Source of the DNA: Corynebacterium bovis DSM 20582 = CIP 54.80
GTDB taxonomy: Bacteria; Actinomycetota; Actinomycetes; Mycobacteriales; Mycobacteriaceae
Assembly (NCBI RefSeq): GCF_030408615.1
Contig: NZ_CP047187.1
Coordinates: 806,001 to 870,000, forward strand
Direction of reading: 5' to 3'
DNA: 64,000 nucleotides
In this document: positions 27,690 through 36,403 of the stretch, piece by piece
Layout of the letters: the number at the start of each line of letters is the position of its first letter
Position numbering within the stretch: position 1 is the stretch's first letter
Notes under the pieces: model-generated
Databases searched by the model: none
The model's input: only the letters and a program-made list of their open reading frames with translations
What the model was told of the DNA's origin: nothing
Program-made: the position numbers and the translations under genes

Positions 27690-28772
27690 ATGTCCCCACA
27701 GCACACGTCGCCCACGCCCCCCGCCCCGGACGCGGACGGGGCCTCCACGCCGGACAAGCGCACCGCCGCAGGTCCGGGCCCGTCGACCGCCCCGTCGCCC
27801 ACGGCGGGGACCCGCCCGCCGAAGCTGCGGAAGGCCGCCTACGAGAAGGAGCTCCGCCGCCTCCAGGCGGAGCTCGTCGAGATGCAGCAGTGGGTCCGGG
27901 AGACCGGCGCGCGGGTCGTCGTCATCATGGAGGGCCGTGACGCCGCCGGCAAGGGCTCGGCGATCAAGCGGATCACCCAGTACCTCAACCCCCGGTACTG
28001 CCGGGTCGAGGCGCTGCCGGCACCGAACTCGCGGGAGCAGGGGCAGTGGTACTTCCAGCGGTACATCGAGAAGCTGCCGACCGCCGGCGAGATCGTCATC
28101 TTCGACCGCTCCTGGTACAACCGCGCGGGTGTCGAACGGGTGATGGGGTTCTGCACGTCCCAGGAGTACCGCCGTTTCCTCCACCAGGCGCCGATCGTGG
28201 AGCGGCTGCTCGTCGAGGACGGCATCCTCCTGCGCAAGTACTGGTTCTCCGTGTCCGACGAGGAGCAGATCCGCCGGTTCACCTCGCGCCGGGACGACCC
28301 GCTGCGGCAGTGGAAGCTCTCGCCGATGGACCTCCAGTCGATCACCCGGTGGGAGGACTACTCCCGGGCGAAGGACGAGATGTTCGTCCACACCGACACC
28401 CCGTCCGCGCCGTGGTTCACGGTGGAGAGCGAGGACAAGAAGCGCTCCCGGATCAACGTCATCACGCACCTGCTCGCGTCGATCCCGTGGGAACGGGTGG
28501 AGCACACCCCGCCGGAGATCCCCGAGCGGCCGGAGGAGACGTCCACGTACCAGCGCCCGCCGCGGACGGATTTCAGGTACGTGCCGGACGTCGCCGCCGC
28601 GCTGGAGAAGCACCCGTCCGGCGGCGGCAGGGCCGGGAAGACGAGCGCCGAGGCCGGGAAGAGTGCCAAGGCGGGCGGGAACGGCAAGAACGCCAAGGCC
28701 GGCAAGAACGGCAAGAACGGCAAGGCCGGGAAGAACGGCAAGAGCGGGAAGAACGGGAAGAACGGGAAGTAG
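27690..28772 (+). CDS. ppk2: Polyphosphate kinase 2 with lysine-rich tail
   Basis: PPK2 enzymes move phosphate between polyphosphate and nucleoside di- or monophosphates. The core (about residues 50-310) has Walker A MEGRDAAGKGSAIKRI, FDRSWYNRAGVERVMGFC, the Arg-rich lid region FTSRRDDPLRQWKLSPMD and WEDYSRAKDEMF. It resembles the one-domain class I type. The N-terminal 45 residues are Pro/Thr/Ala-rich. The last 45 or so residues are an unusual Gly/Lys/Asn tail built from GKNGKNGKAGKNGK-type units, strongly basic and presumably disordered, which could bind the polyanion substrate. ATG 27690 follows TACGAT; an upstream in-frame start would be ahead of it. Confidence 0.94.
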   Translation: MSPQHTSPTPPAPDADGASTPDKRTAAGPGPSTAPSPTAGTRPPKLRKAAYEKELRRLQAELVEMQQWVRETGARVVVIMEGRDAAGKGSAIKRITQYLNPRYCRVEALPAPNSREQGQWYFQRYIEKLPTAGEIVIFDRSWYNRAGVERVMGFCTSQEYRRFLHQAPIVERLLVEDGILLRKYWFSVSDEEQIRRFTSRRDDPLRQWKLSPMDLQSITRWEDYSRAKDEMFVHTDTPSAPWFTVESEDKKRSRINVITHLLASIPWERVEHTPPEIPERPEETSTYQRPPRTDFRYVPDVAAALEKHPSGGGRAGKTSAEAGKSAKAGGNGKNAKAGKNGKNGKAGKNGKSGKNGKNGK

Positions 28773-28773
28773 G

Positions 28774-28860
28774 CCCCGCCCGCCCGCGCCACCCCGCCCG
28801 CCCGCGCCACCCCGCCCGCCCGCGCCACCCCGTCCGCCCGCGCCACCCCGCCCGCCCGCC
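28774..28860. repeat. 18-bp tandem repeat after ppk2
   Basis: Four copies of CCCCGCCCGCCCGCGCCA (one with a single mismatch) plus a partial fifth begin 2 nt after the ppk2 stop codon. The transcript strand would be extremely C-rich. A role in termination or mRNA 3' stability is possible but not shown. Confidence 0.9.
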
Positions 28861-28941
28861 GACCGTGCCCCCACACCCGCCCCCCGGCGCCCGGCCCGGT
28901 TCCGTGGCGGGCGGCGTCGTTCCGGTGACAGACTGGACGGC

Positions 28942-30069
28942 ATGACCCACCGCACCGACATCACCACACCGACCGACGACCTCACCGTGTACACCGAGGG
29001 GGTCGCCGGCGTCATCGACCTCGACCGGCCCCGGGCCCTCAACTCCCTGACGCACCCGATGGTCACCGGCATCGCCGACGCGCTCGCCGCGTGGCGGGAC
29101 GACCCGGCCGTGACGACGGTCCTCATCCGGTCGACGTCCCCGAAGGCCTTCTGCGCCGGGGGCGACGTCCGCTGGGCCGCCGGCCGCGACGCCGACGACG
29201 ACCACGCCACCCCGGACTCCTTCTTCCGCGAGGAGTACGACCTCAACGCCACCCTCGCGGAGTACCCGAAGCCGGTCGTCGCCCTCATCGACGGCCTCGT
29301 CATGGGCGGTGGCCTGGGCATCGCCGCCCACGGCTCGCACCGCGTCGTCACCCCGTCGGCGTGGGCGTCCATGCCGGAGATGGCCATCGGCTTCGTCACC
29401 GACGTCGGCATGACCCACGTCCTGTCCCACCTGCGGCACGCGGGCGGGGACGGCGTCGCGCCGGGGCCGTCGCCGGCGCTGGCGCTGTTCCTGGCGGTCA
29501 CGGGGTACCGGCAGTCGGCGGAGGAGATGCTGTGGTCCGGCCTGGCGACGCACCTCGTCCCCGAGGGCACGGCGGAGCAGGTCGCCGACCGGGTCATCGC
29601 CGAGGGGGTCGACGCCGCCCTCGCCGACGCGCGCACGGTCGCCGGTGCCGGGGCGGGGTCCGGGAGCGGGTCCGGGTCGGGGTCCGGACCGGGTGTCGGT
29701 ACAGGGGACGTTCCGCTCGCCGCGCACCTGGGGTGGATCGGGGAGACCTTCGGGTCCGGGGAGTGGGCCGAGGTCGCCGCGCGGATCGACGCCGCCACCG
29801 GGCCGTTCGCCGACGAGGTCCGGTCGCTCCTCGCCCCGGCGAACCCGACGTCCCTCGTCGCGACGACCGAGCTCGTCCGCCGGTCCGCCCGGTCGACGCT
29901 GCGCGGGGCGCTCGACGCCGAGTACGCGGTGGGCTGCGCGCTGCGCCGGCAGCCGAACTTCGTCGAGGGGGTGCGGGCGGTGCTCGTGGACAAGGACCAC
30001 GAGCCGTCGTTCCGGCCGGCGGACGTCGCGGACGTTGACCCGGCCGTGTGGCGGGACCTCCTCGCCTGA
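28942..30069 (+). CDS. 3-hydroxyisobutyryl-CoA hydrolase / enoyl-CoA hydratase family
   Basis: Crotonase-fold protein of 375 residues. N-terminal motifs are GVIDLDRPRALNSLTHPM, KAFCAGGDVRW (oxyanion hole), DGLVMGGGLGIAAHGSHRV and MPEMAIGFVTDVG. The C-terminal GVRAVLVDKDHEPSFRP is characteristic of 3-hydroxyisobutyryl-CoA hydrolase of valine catabolism rather than simple hydratases. A Gly/Ser/Ala repeat of about 20 residues (about 233-254) is inserted before the C-terminal helical part. ATG 28942 is preceded at 7 nt by CAGACT, one base off the TANNNT pattern. No other valine-degradation gene is adjacent. Confidence 0.85.
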   Translation: MTHRTDITTPTDDLTVYTEGVAGVIDLDRPRALNSLTHPMVTGIADALAAWRDDPAVTTVLIRSTSPKAFCAGGDVRWAAGRDADDDHATPDSFFREEYDLNATLAEYPKPVVALIDGLVMGGGLGIAAHGSHRVVTPSAWASMPEMAIGFVTDVGMTHVLSHLRHAGGDGVAPGPSPALALFLAVTGYRQSAEEMLWSGLATHLVPEGTAEQVADRVIAEGVDAALADARTVAGAGAGSGSGSGSGSGPGVGTGDVPLAAHLGWIGETFGSGEWAEVAARIDAATGPFADEVRSLLAPANPTSLVATTELVRRSARSTLRGALDAEYAVGCALRRQPNFVEGVRAVLVDKDHEPSFRPADVADVDPAVWRDLLA

Positions 30070-30171
30070 CCGGGGGACGGGGGACAGCGGGCGCGGGCGC
30101 GGGGCGGCGTCGACCTCCCCCGACCCCGACGGGGGACCGGGCGGGACCTCCTCGCCTGAGCGGGGGACGGG
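30051..30171. repeat. 31-bp repeat with 90-bp period across the hydrolase stop codon
   Basis: 30051-30081 (encoding RDLLA and the stop) recurs at 30141-30171 with one mismatch. The period is exactly 90 bp, so the second copy has the stop in the same frame. The intervening 59 bp is non-coding. Confidence 0.88.
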
Positions 30172-30358
30172 CGCGGGGACGGGGGGCCGGGGGTGCCCGG
30201 CCGGGAGTGGCGCGCATGAGTCACGCGGCTGACATGGGGTGACAGCCGCCACATGTCGTCGCGGGACGAGGGATGAGGCACACCCGTATCAAAACGGTTA
30301 CCATCATCCGGTCGAGTTCCCGGACCCGGGAACGGAGAAGAAAAGAGGTTGTGGTCAG

Positions 30359-31744
30359 GTGGGAGACACATTCACCCCGTACAGCATTCTCGTCGACGTC
30401 GGCTGGATCTCCGCGTTGCTCGTCGTCGGGAACCTCCTGCGCCGGTTCATTCCGCTGTTCCAGACGCTCATGATCCCGGCCCCGATCACCGCCGGGCTCC
30501 TCGGCCTGGCCCTCGGCCCCGAGGGGCTCGGACTGATCCACTTCAGTGACCAGCTGGGGACCTACTCGTCGATCCTCATCGCCGTCGTCTTCGGGGCCAT
30601 GCCCTACTCCATGGAGTTCAACCCCCGCGTCCGGCGGGGCGCGCGGACGATGTGGTCGTACTCGGTCGGCATGTACGTCGGCCAGTGGGGCATCTTCACG
30701 CTCTTCGGCATCATCGTCCTCGGGTCGGTGTGGGGCACGCCCGACTGGTTCGGCATGATGCTGCCCGTCGGCTTCGTCGGCGGGTTCGGCACGGCCGCCG
30801 CGGTCGGCGGCTCCCTCCAGCAGGCCGGCGGCGACGCCGCGATGACCCTCGGCTTCACCTCCGCGACGGTGGGCACGCTCGCCGCGATCGTCGGCGGGAT
30901 CATCTTCGCGAAGTGGGGGTCGGCGACGGGGCGCACGGCCCAGCTGCCGGAGTTCTCCCGGCTGCCCCGGGACCTGCGCACCGGCCTGATCTCCCTGCCG
31001 GGGCAGCGGCCGAGCGTCGGGAAGGCGACGACGAACCCGTCGTCGATCGAACCGGTCGCCCTCCACGTCTCGGTCATCGCGGTGACCGTCTTCGTGGCCT
31101 ACCTCGTGTGCCAGGGGATCAACTCCCTGTTCCCGTCGGTCTCGATCCCGCTGTTCGCGATGGCCTTCGTCATCGGGCTCATCGGCCTCGGTGTCCTCCA
31201 CCTCGTGAAGAACCCCGGCTACATCGACCGGGACCTCATGGGGTCGCTGTCGGGCGGGTCGACGGACTACCTCGTCGCGTTCGGCGTGGCCTCGATCGTC
31301 CCGACGGTCGTCGCCGCCTACGCGGTGCCGCTGCTCATCCTCTTCATCGTCGGCGTCGTCTACTGCCTGCTGCTGTTCTTCCTCGTCGCCCCGAAGATGT
31401 TCGGGCACCAGTGGATCGAGCGGGCGATCTTCGGCTGGGGCTGGGCGACCGCGTCGGTCGCGACGGCCATCGCGATCCTCAAGATCGTCGACCCGCGCAT
31501 GAAGTCCGGCACCCTCGAGGAGTTCGGCGTGGCCTACGTCGGCTACGCCCCCTTCGAGATCGGGCTGACGATCCTCGCCCCGATCGCCGTCATCGCCGGG
31601 GTGACGACGGGCTTCGGCATCGCCGCGACCATCGTCGCGGTCGTCGTCCTCGCGCTGGCCTTCGTGCTGAAGTGGCCGCAGCTCGCCGAGGTGGACGCGG
31701 TCGGGGAGCCCGCCGCGGGGGACGCGGCGTCCGGCGGGAGCTGA
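30359..31744 (+). CDS. gltS: Sodium/glutamate symporter family protein (GltS)
   Basis: A 461-residue inner-membrane carrier with about ten hydrophobic helices in two repeats. Gly/Thr-rich signature loops include PVGFVGGFGTAAAVGGSLQQAGGDAA in the first half and a matching segment around SGGSTDYLVAFGVAS in the second. The family imports L-glutamate with Na+. GTG 30359 (VGDTFTPYSILVDVG) is placed at the first helix, with AGAGG about 10 nt upstream; the ORF extends 40 residues upstream as Arg/His/Pro-rich sequence of no apparent function. It converges on ribM, with a repeat-filled gap of 134 bp. Confidence 0.85.
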   Translation: MGDTFTPYSILVDVGWISALLVVGNLLRRFIPLFQTLMIPAPITAGLLGLALGPEGLGLIHFSDQLGTYSSILIAVVFGAMPYSMEFNPRVRRGARTMWSYSVGMYVGQWGIFTLFGIIVLGSVWGTPDWFGMMLPVGFVGGFGTAAAVGGSLQQAGGDAAMTLGFTSATVGTLAAIVGGIIFAKWGSATGRTAQLPEFSRLPRDLRTGLISLPGQRPSVGKATTNPSSIEPVALHVSVIAVTVFVAYLVCQGINSLFPSVSIPLFAMAFVIGLIGLGVLHLVKNPGYIDRDLMGSLSGGSTDYLVAFGVASIVPTVVAAYAVPLLILFIVGVVYCLLLFFLVAPKMFGHQWIERAIFGWGWATASVATAIAILKIVDPRMKSGTLEEFGVAYVGYAPFEIGLTILAPIAVIAGVTTGFGIAATIVAVVVLALAFVLKWPQLAEVDAVGEPAAGDAASGGS

Positions 31745-31767
31745 GCCGGCCGGCCCGGGGGAGCAGG

Positions 31768-31874
31768 GGGAGCGGCGCCGGCCGCGGGGACGGGGACCGG
31801 TGCCACCGGGGGAGGCCGACCGGCGGGGGAGCGGCGCCGGCCCGGGGGTGCGGCGCCGGCCGCGGGGACGGGGG
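31768..31874. repeat. Direct repeats between gltS and ribM
   Basis: GCGGCGCCGGCCGCGGGGACGG occurs near 31772 and again near 31849, with a third partial copy near 31830, in the tail-to-tail gap. No separate terminator with T-run is visible. Confidence 0.65.
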
Positions 31875-31878
31875 CCGC

Positions 31879-32625
31879 TCAGGCGGGCGTCGTCGTCCCC
31901 TCCCCGGCACCCTCCCCGGCCCTGGCCCCGGCGGACCGCTGGATCCGCAGCCACGTCGCGAACCCCCAGAGCACGAACGCCGCGTAGACGACGTACAGCA
32001 CCGCACTCGGGTAGTACCCCGCGCGGAGCAGCAGCGGCACCCCGACGAGGTCGACGGCGATCCACAGCAGCCAGAACTCCGTCCACCCCTTCGCCATGCC
32101 GAACGTCGCCAGCAGCGAGCCGGTGAAGATCCAGGCGTCCGCCCACGGCCCCCACGAGCCCAGCGCGGAGAACACGGCGGCGAACCCGACCGTGCCCACG
32201 ACGGCCGTCACGGCCATCCCCACCCGCGCGCGCGTGCCCGCCCAGTGCGGTTGCACGGCGGCGCTGCTGGCGGCCGGTTCGGAGATGATCGAGCGGCTCG
32301 GGTCCGTCTCGGTGGGTTCGCGCAGCCCGGCGGTGCGGGCCGCCCGCCACGTCCACCAGCCGTACACGCTGACGACGAGGAACATGACCTGGCGTCCCGC
32401 CTGGCCGTAGAGGTCGAGGTTCTGCGGCGTGTGGAACACCCCGCCGAGGAACACGGTGAACAGCAGCACGTTGCCGACGATCCCCACGGGCCACGCCCAC
32501 ACGACCCGTCTCATGCCCCCGACGGCCGAGGCGAGGCCGAAGGCGTTGCCGATGATCTCCCGCCACAGCACGGCGGAGTCGCCGATGGTGAGCTGGGCGT
32601 CGAGGAGTCTGGTGAGGATCGTCAT
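31879..32625 (-). CDS. ribM: Riboflavin transporter RibM (PnuX), PnuC family
   Basis: A 248-residue membrane protein with about seven hydrophobic helices and PnuC-family motifs: WPVGIVGNVLLFTVFL, LYGQAGRQVMFLVVSVYGWW, and WIFTGSLLATFGMAKGWTEFWLLWIAVDLVG. Plain PnuC carries nicotinamide riboside. Here an FMN riboswitch sits in the leader, so riboflavin uptake, as shown for RibM/PnuX of C. glutamicum, is the better call. The start at 32625 has CGGAG about 7 nt upstream. Residues 105-135 are a variable loop. No riboflavin biosynthesis genes are in the window. Confidence 0.87.
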   Translation of the reverse strand: MTILTRLLDAQLTIGDSAVLWREIIGNAFGLASAVGGMRRVVWAWPVGIVGNVLLFTVFLGGVFHTPQNLDLYGQAGRQVMFLVVSVYGWWTWRAARTAGLREPTETDPSRSIISEPAASSAAVQPHWAGTRARVGMAVTAVVGTVGFAAVFSALGSWGPWADAWIFTGSLLATFGMAKGWTEFWLLWIAVDLVGVPLLLRAGYYPSAVLYVVYAAFVLWGFATWLRIQRSAGARAGEGAGEGTTTPA

Positions 32626-32851
32626 GAGCTGCTCCGAGGGTGTGTCCGTGGGGCCGGGGCCGGGGGCCGCCGGTGCTGTCGGTCACCGGGTGTGCTCAGG
32701 GCGAGATCGTGCCACGGGGGCGTGCCCACGGGGGCGTGGGTCGGGGGAGGGGTCCCCGGGGAGGGGGACGACGTACCCCGCCGCACCGCCGGCGGGCGCC
32801 CGTGGGGAGGGGGTGGGGCGCCGGCGTGGCGCGGCCGCCCTCCACGCGGGA

Positions 32852-33023
32852 GGTGTGTTCTCTTCCGTCCGGACTGTGACCGTCGGCTCCGGGTTCGCAC
32901 CGGAATCTGCTGGACCCACCGGCACGTCGGTGCCGGTGGCGCTCGCGGGCTCGCGCGGTCGGCCTGGTGGGGGCCGGTCCGCGTCCACCGCCGGTGGGGA
33001 CTTCCACCCCGCCCTGAGAACGC
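32852..33023 (-). ncRNA. FMN riboswitch (RFN element) upstream of ribM
   Basis: On the minus strand the element begins GTTCTCAGGGCGGGGTG and continues CCCCACCGGCGG, GCCCGCGAGCGCC, then CAGCAGATTCCGGTG, CCGGAGCCGACGGTCACAGT and ends GAAGAGAACACACC. All conserved RFN arms are recognisable, and the outer stem closes between about 33021 and 32857. About 226 nt separate it from the ribM ATG and hold the expression platform, including two CCACGGGGGCGTG copies (32711-32750). FMN binding is expected to shut off RibM. Confidence 0.95.
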
Positions 33024-33031
33024 GACTTCCG

Positions 33032-33037
33032 ACTATA
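33032..33037 (-). promoter_or_regulatory. -10 hexamer TATAGT for the ribM transcript
   Basis: TATAGT on the minus strand lies about 10 nt upstream of the first conserved riboswitch base, the right distance for transcription to start at the aptamer. Confidence 0.6.
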
Positions 33038-33114
33038 CGCCGCGGGGCGGCGCGGGCTCCACGGCGGCGGACGCCGCGGGCTCCACGCCGCCGGGCGGCG
33101 GGGGTTGCACGCGG

Positions 33115-33843
33115 CTAGACGCCGCGGGCGACGATGTCGAGGGCCTCGTCGAGGAGGTCCGTGAACGACCTCGGGCCGGCCGGGCCGGAGGCGTCGGCCG
33201 CACCGCCGGCCGCCCCGTCAGCCGCACCGTCGGCGTGCTCGAGGACGAACGTCTCGAGCGTCGCCCCGGCGGCGGCGAGGCACATCGCGAGGAGGACCCG
33301 CGCCCGGAACGGCGAGAGTGCGCCGTCCGACCGCCGGTGGATGAGGTCGGCGAGCGTGCGGAAGAGGTCCTTCGCCCGCTCCTTGTCCTCCGGGCCGAGG
33401 GCGACGGCGATGTGGTCGCCGAGGCCCATGAGCTGGTACGGCGGGATGCCGTCGCTCGGGCCGGGGCCGTCGCCGAAGGGCTGTGCCCCGGAACCCGGGC
33501 CACCGACGTCCGCGCTGAGCGCCGCCTGCCCCTCCACGGTGTGGAGGAACACCCGGCGGAACGTGCACACGGGCGGCTCGTCCCGGGGTGCGGCGAGGAA
33601 CTCAGCCTGCCACTCGTCGAGGATCGTCTCGATGAAGTGGAAGAACGCCTCCTCGCGGCGGGCGAAGTAGTTGTGGAACGTGCGGGGGGAGACGCCGGCG
33701 CGCTCGGCGATGGCGGCGACGGTCGTGCGGTCGTCACCCTCCGTGGTCAGGAGGGAGACGGCGGCCAGCGAGAGCTGACGCCGGGTCTCCTCCTTCTTCT
33801 GTTCGCGCAGGGTCTTCCGCCCGTCGGGGATCTTCGTCGTCAC
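33115..33843 (-). CDS. TetR/AcrR family transcriptional regulator
   Basis: A 242-residue repressor-type protein. The N-terminal helix-turn-helix (about residues 15-65) reads LSLAAVSLLTTEGDDRTTVAAIAERAGVSPRTFHNYFARREEAFF when taken in pieces; the ligand domain follows and is variable. The Ala/Gly/Asp-rich stretch near residue 210 is low complexity. The GTG at 33843 lies 12 nt after the mmpL stop, so the two form an operon mmpL-tetR. The double palindrome at 36404-36439 in front of mmpL is the likely operator, giving negative feedback. Confidence 0.85.
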   Translation of the reverse strand: MTTKIPDGRKTLREQKKEETRRQLSLAAVSLLTTEGDDRTTVAAIAERAGVSPRTFHNYFARREEAFFHFIETILDEWQAEFLAAPRDEPPVCTFRRVFLHTVEGQAALSADVGGPGSGAQPFGDGPGPSDGIPPYQLMGLGDHIAVALGPEDKERAKDLFRTLADLIHRRSDGALSPFRARVLLAMCLAAAGATLETFVLEHADGAADGAAGGAADASGPAGPRSFTDLLDEALDIVARGV

Positions 33844-33855
33844 GGGGGCACTGGC

Positions 33856-36318
33856 CTATTCCCCGCCCGCGGGGCGGGCGGTTCCGGAGGGGGCGTCGGG
33901 AGTGTGCCCGTCGGTGTCCCCGGAGGTCGCGGACGTCGCGGCGTGCGCCGTGGCGGTGTCGTCGGCGCCGGCGGCGGACCCGGTCGTCGCGGCGTCACCG
34001 GTGGCGAGCTTCTCGCCCTCGATGTCGACGGACGGCAGGATCCGGTCCAGCCACCGGGGCAGCGCCCACGCACGGTCGCCGAGGAGGAACATCACCGCCG
34101 GGATCACGGTCATGCGGATGATGAACGCGTCGAACAGCACGGCCGTGGCGAGGGCGAAGCCCATGACCTTGATGAACGGCTGGTCCATGAACATGAACGC
34201 CGCGAAGACGCTCATCATGATGAGCGCGGCCGAGGTCACGACGCGCGCGCCGTGCTTGAACCCGTTGGCGACCGCGTTGCCCGCGGTCTTGCCGTGGACG
34301 TAGCCCTCCCGCATGCGGGTCACGAGGAAGACCTGGTAGTCCATCGCCAGGCCGAAGACGAGACCGATGAGCATGATCGGCAGGAAGGAGATGATCGGCT
34401 GCGGGTCGGAGATGATCCCGGCCCAGCCCTGCTGCCACAGCGCCACGGTCACACCGAACGTCGCGGCGACGGACAGGGCGAAACCGAGGGCGGCGACGAG
34501 CGGCACCCAGATCGAGCGGAACACGACCATGAGCAGCAGGAACGCGAGCACGAGGACGATGGCGACGTACGGCAGCAGCGCGCTCGACAGCCGGTGGGAG
34601 ATGTCCTCGAAGATCGGCGTCGCCCCGGTGACGGAGTACGTGCCGCCGGTCTCGTCGTGGAACCCGTCCTGGCCGTCACGGATCCGGCCGAGGATCTCCG
34701 ACGCCTGCTCGTCGGTCGCGCCGACGGTCGGCGTGACGAGGACCATCGCGGCGGAGCCGTCCTCGGACAGCTTCGTGATCTGGGCGTTCTCCACGCCCTC
34801 GGTGGACTGGAGGTCCCGGACGGCGGCGGCGTAGGTCGCCTGGGACTGCTTCTGATCCGCGCCGTCGGAGGGTTCGACGAGCGCGATCATCGGTGCGTTG
34901 CGCCCGGGGCCGAAGGCCTCGGAGGTGATGTCGTACGCGACGCGGTTCGGGCTGCCCGGGCTCATGCTGCCGTCGGTCGGCATCGCGAGCCGCAGGTTGA
35001 GGGCGGGCAGGGCGAGGAGGATGAGTACGATGACGCTCGCGGCGGCGAAGAGCACCGGCCGGCCGCGGACGAGGCGGATCCACCGCAGGCCCGTCGTCGG
35101 CTTCTCGTCCTCCGGGTCCGGCGCGCGGACGACCGGGGCGCGCAGGGCGAAGACCTTCGTCCCGGCGAGCCCGAGGATCGCGGGGAGGAGGGTGATCGCG
35201 ATGAGCACCGCGATGGCGACCGTCGCGGCGGCTGCGAGGGCCATCGCCGTGAGGAAGGGCACGTTGATGATCGACAGCGCCGCGAGGGCGATGAGGACGG
35301 TCAGGCCGGCGAAGACGACGGCGGAGCCGGCCTTGCCGACGGCGAGTCCGGCGAGGTGGGCCCGCCGGGACCGGTCCATGCCGCGGATCCGCCCGGAGAG
35401 CTCCTTCGGGCTGATGTTGTTGCCCCCGATGTCCGCCACGATCTCGTTGCGGAACCGGGAGGTGATGAACAGCGCGTAGTCGATGCCGACGGCGAGGCCG
35501 ATCATCGACGCGAGCGTCGGGGTCATGTCGTTGATCGTGTCGGTCAGCGAGGTCGCGGCGGTGATGCCCATGATCCCGATCGCGATGCCGATGACGCCGG
35601 TGAGCAGCGGCAGGCCGGCGGCGACGAACGAGCCGAAGGTGATGATGAGGACGACGGCGGCGACGATGATGCCGATGATCTCGGCGGTGCCGCCCGGCTC
35701 GGCGGCCTGGAAGGCGTTGCCGGAGTAGGCGACGGTGAGACCGTCACCGTTGTACTTCTCCACGGCGTCCTTGAACGCGGTGAGCTGGTCCTTCGGGATG
35801 TCCGCGCTGGTCTTCGCGTCGAAGGTGACGCTGATCGAGCCGGTGCGGTGGTCCGCGCTGAGCGGCGTCAGCGCCGCGAGATCGGCGGCGATCTGCTCGG
35901 GCGGGAGGCCCTGCTGCTGCTTGGCGGCCGTGACCTGCTTCTCCATCCCCGCGGCGGCGGTCACCGGGTCGACGACGGACTGCGGGTCCGTCACGGCCTC
36001 CTGGTGCCGGATCTCGGAGACGAGGCCGTCGACCTTCTCCTTGACCTGCGGGTCGGTGAGCGTCGAGCCCTCCGGGGCCTGGACGATGACGGTGCCGGTC
36101 GGGGCCTCCGTCTGGTTGCCCTCCTCGGGGAACTTCTCCTTGAGCTCGTCCTGGGTGGTGACGGACTCGAGCCCGGGGATGGTGAAACTCTGCGTGGTGG
36201 GCTTGCTGAGGGTCGCGGCGCCGATGCCGACCGCGATGATGATGAGCAGCCAGGCGGCGATGAACCGCCAACGGTGCGTGTAGGCGGTTCTACCGATGCG
36301 GTAGAGGAGAGTCGCCAT
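33856..36318 (-). CDS. MMPL-family RND transporter
   Basis: An 820-residue inner-membrane exporter of the MmpL type. Helix 1 (about 18-38) is followed by a large external loop (about 40-200), a bundle of five helices, a second external loop (about 420-560) and a final helix bundle. The proton-relay Asp-Tyr pairs are present in VGIDYALFITSRFR and FGLAMDYQVFLVTRMRE. Such proteins export lipids or hydrophobic compounds in mycolate-containing bacteria; the cargo cannot be told from sequence. The C-terminal 60 residues are a Thr/Ala/Asp-rich tail. ATG 36318 has AAGGAG 8 nt upstream; an upstream extension of the frame is discarded. Confidence 0.9.
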   Translation of the reverse strand: MATLLYRIGRTAYTHRWRFIAAWLLIIIAVGIGAATLSKPTTQSFTIPGLESVTTQDELKEKFPEEGNQTEAPTGTVIVQAPEGSTLTDPQVKEKVDGLVSEIRHQEAVTDPQSVVDPVTAAAGMEKQVTAAKQQQGLPPEQIAADLAALTPLSADHRTGSISVTFDAKTSADIPKDQLTAFKDAVEKYNGDGLTVAYSGNAFQAAEPGGTAEIIGIIVAAVVLIITFGSFVAAGLPLLTGVIGIAIGIMGITAATSLTDTINDMTPTLASMIGLAVGIDYALFITSRFRNEIVADIGGNNISPKELSGRIRGMDRSRRAHLAGLAVGKAGSAVVFAGLTVLIALAALSIINVPFLTAMALAAAATVAIAVLIAITLLPAILGLAGTKVFALRAPVVRAPDPEDEKPTTGLRWIRLVRGRPVLFAAASVIVLILLALPALNLRLAMPTDGSMSPGSPNRVAYDITSEAFGPGRNAPMIALVEPSDGADQKQSQATYAAAVRDLQSTEGVENAQITKLSEDGSAAMVLVTPTVGATDEQASEILGRIRDGQDGFHDETGGTYSVTGATPIFEDISHRLSSALLPYVAIVLVLAFLLLMVVFRSIWVPLVAALGFALSVAATFGVTVALWQQGWAGIISDPQPIISFLPIMLIGLVFGLAMDYQVFLVTRMREGYVHGKTAGNAVANGFKHGARVVTSAALIMMSVFAAFMFMDQPFIKVMGFALATAVLFDAFIIRMTVIPAVMFLLGDRAWALPRWLDRILPSVDIEGEKLATGDAATTGSAAGADDTATAHAATSATSGDTDGHTPDAPSGTARPAGGE

Positions 36319-36403
36319 GGTGTGTTCTCCTTGAGTAGGGTGCCCGTCCTGCGACCCGGTCGGGGACCGGGGGATCGGGCGTCTGCGAGTGACGGGGCCA
36401 GTA

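Noticed and set aside
25749..30371. A 1540-residue minus-strand frame opposite sdaA, ppk2 and the hydrolase gene
   Set aside because: It has no recognisable domain and its composition is that of a complement of real codons. All three plus-strand genes have full motif sets.
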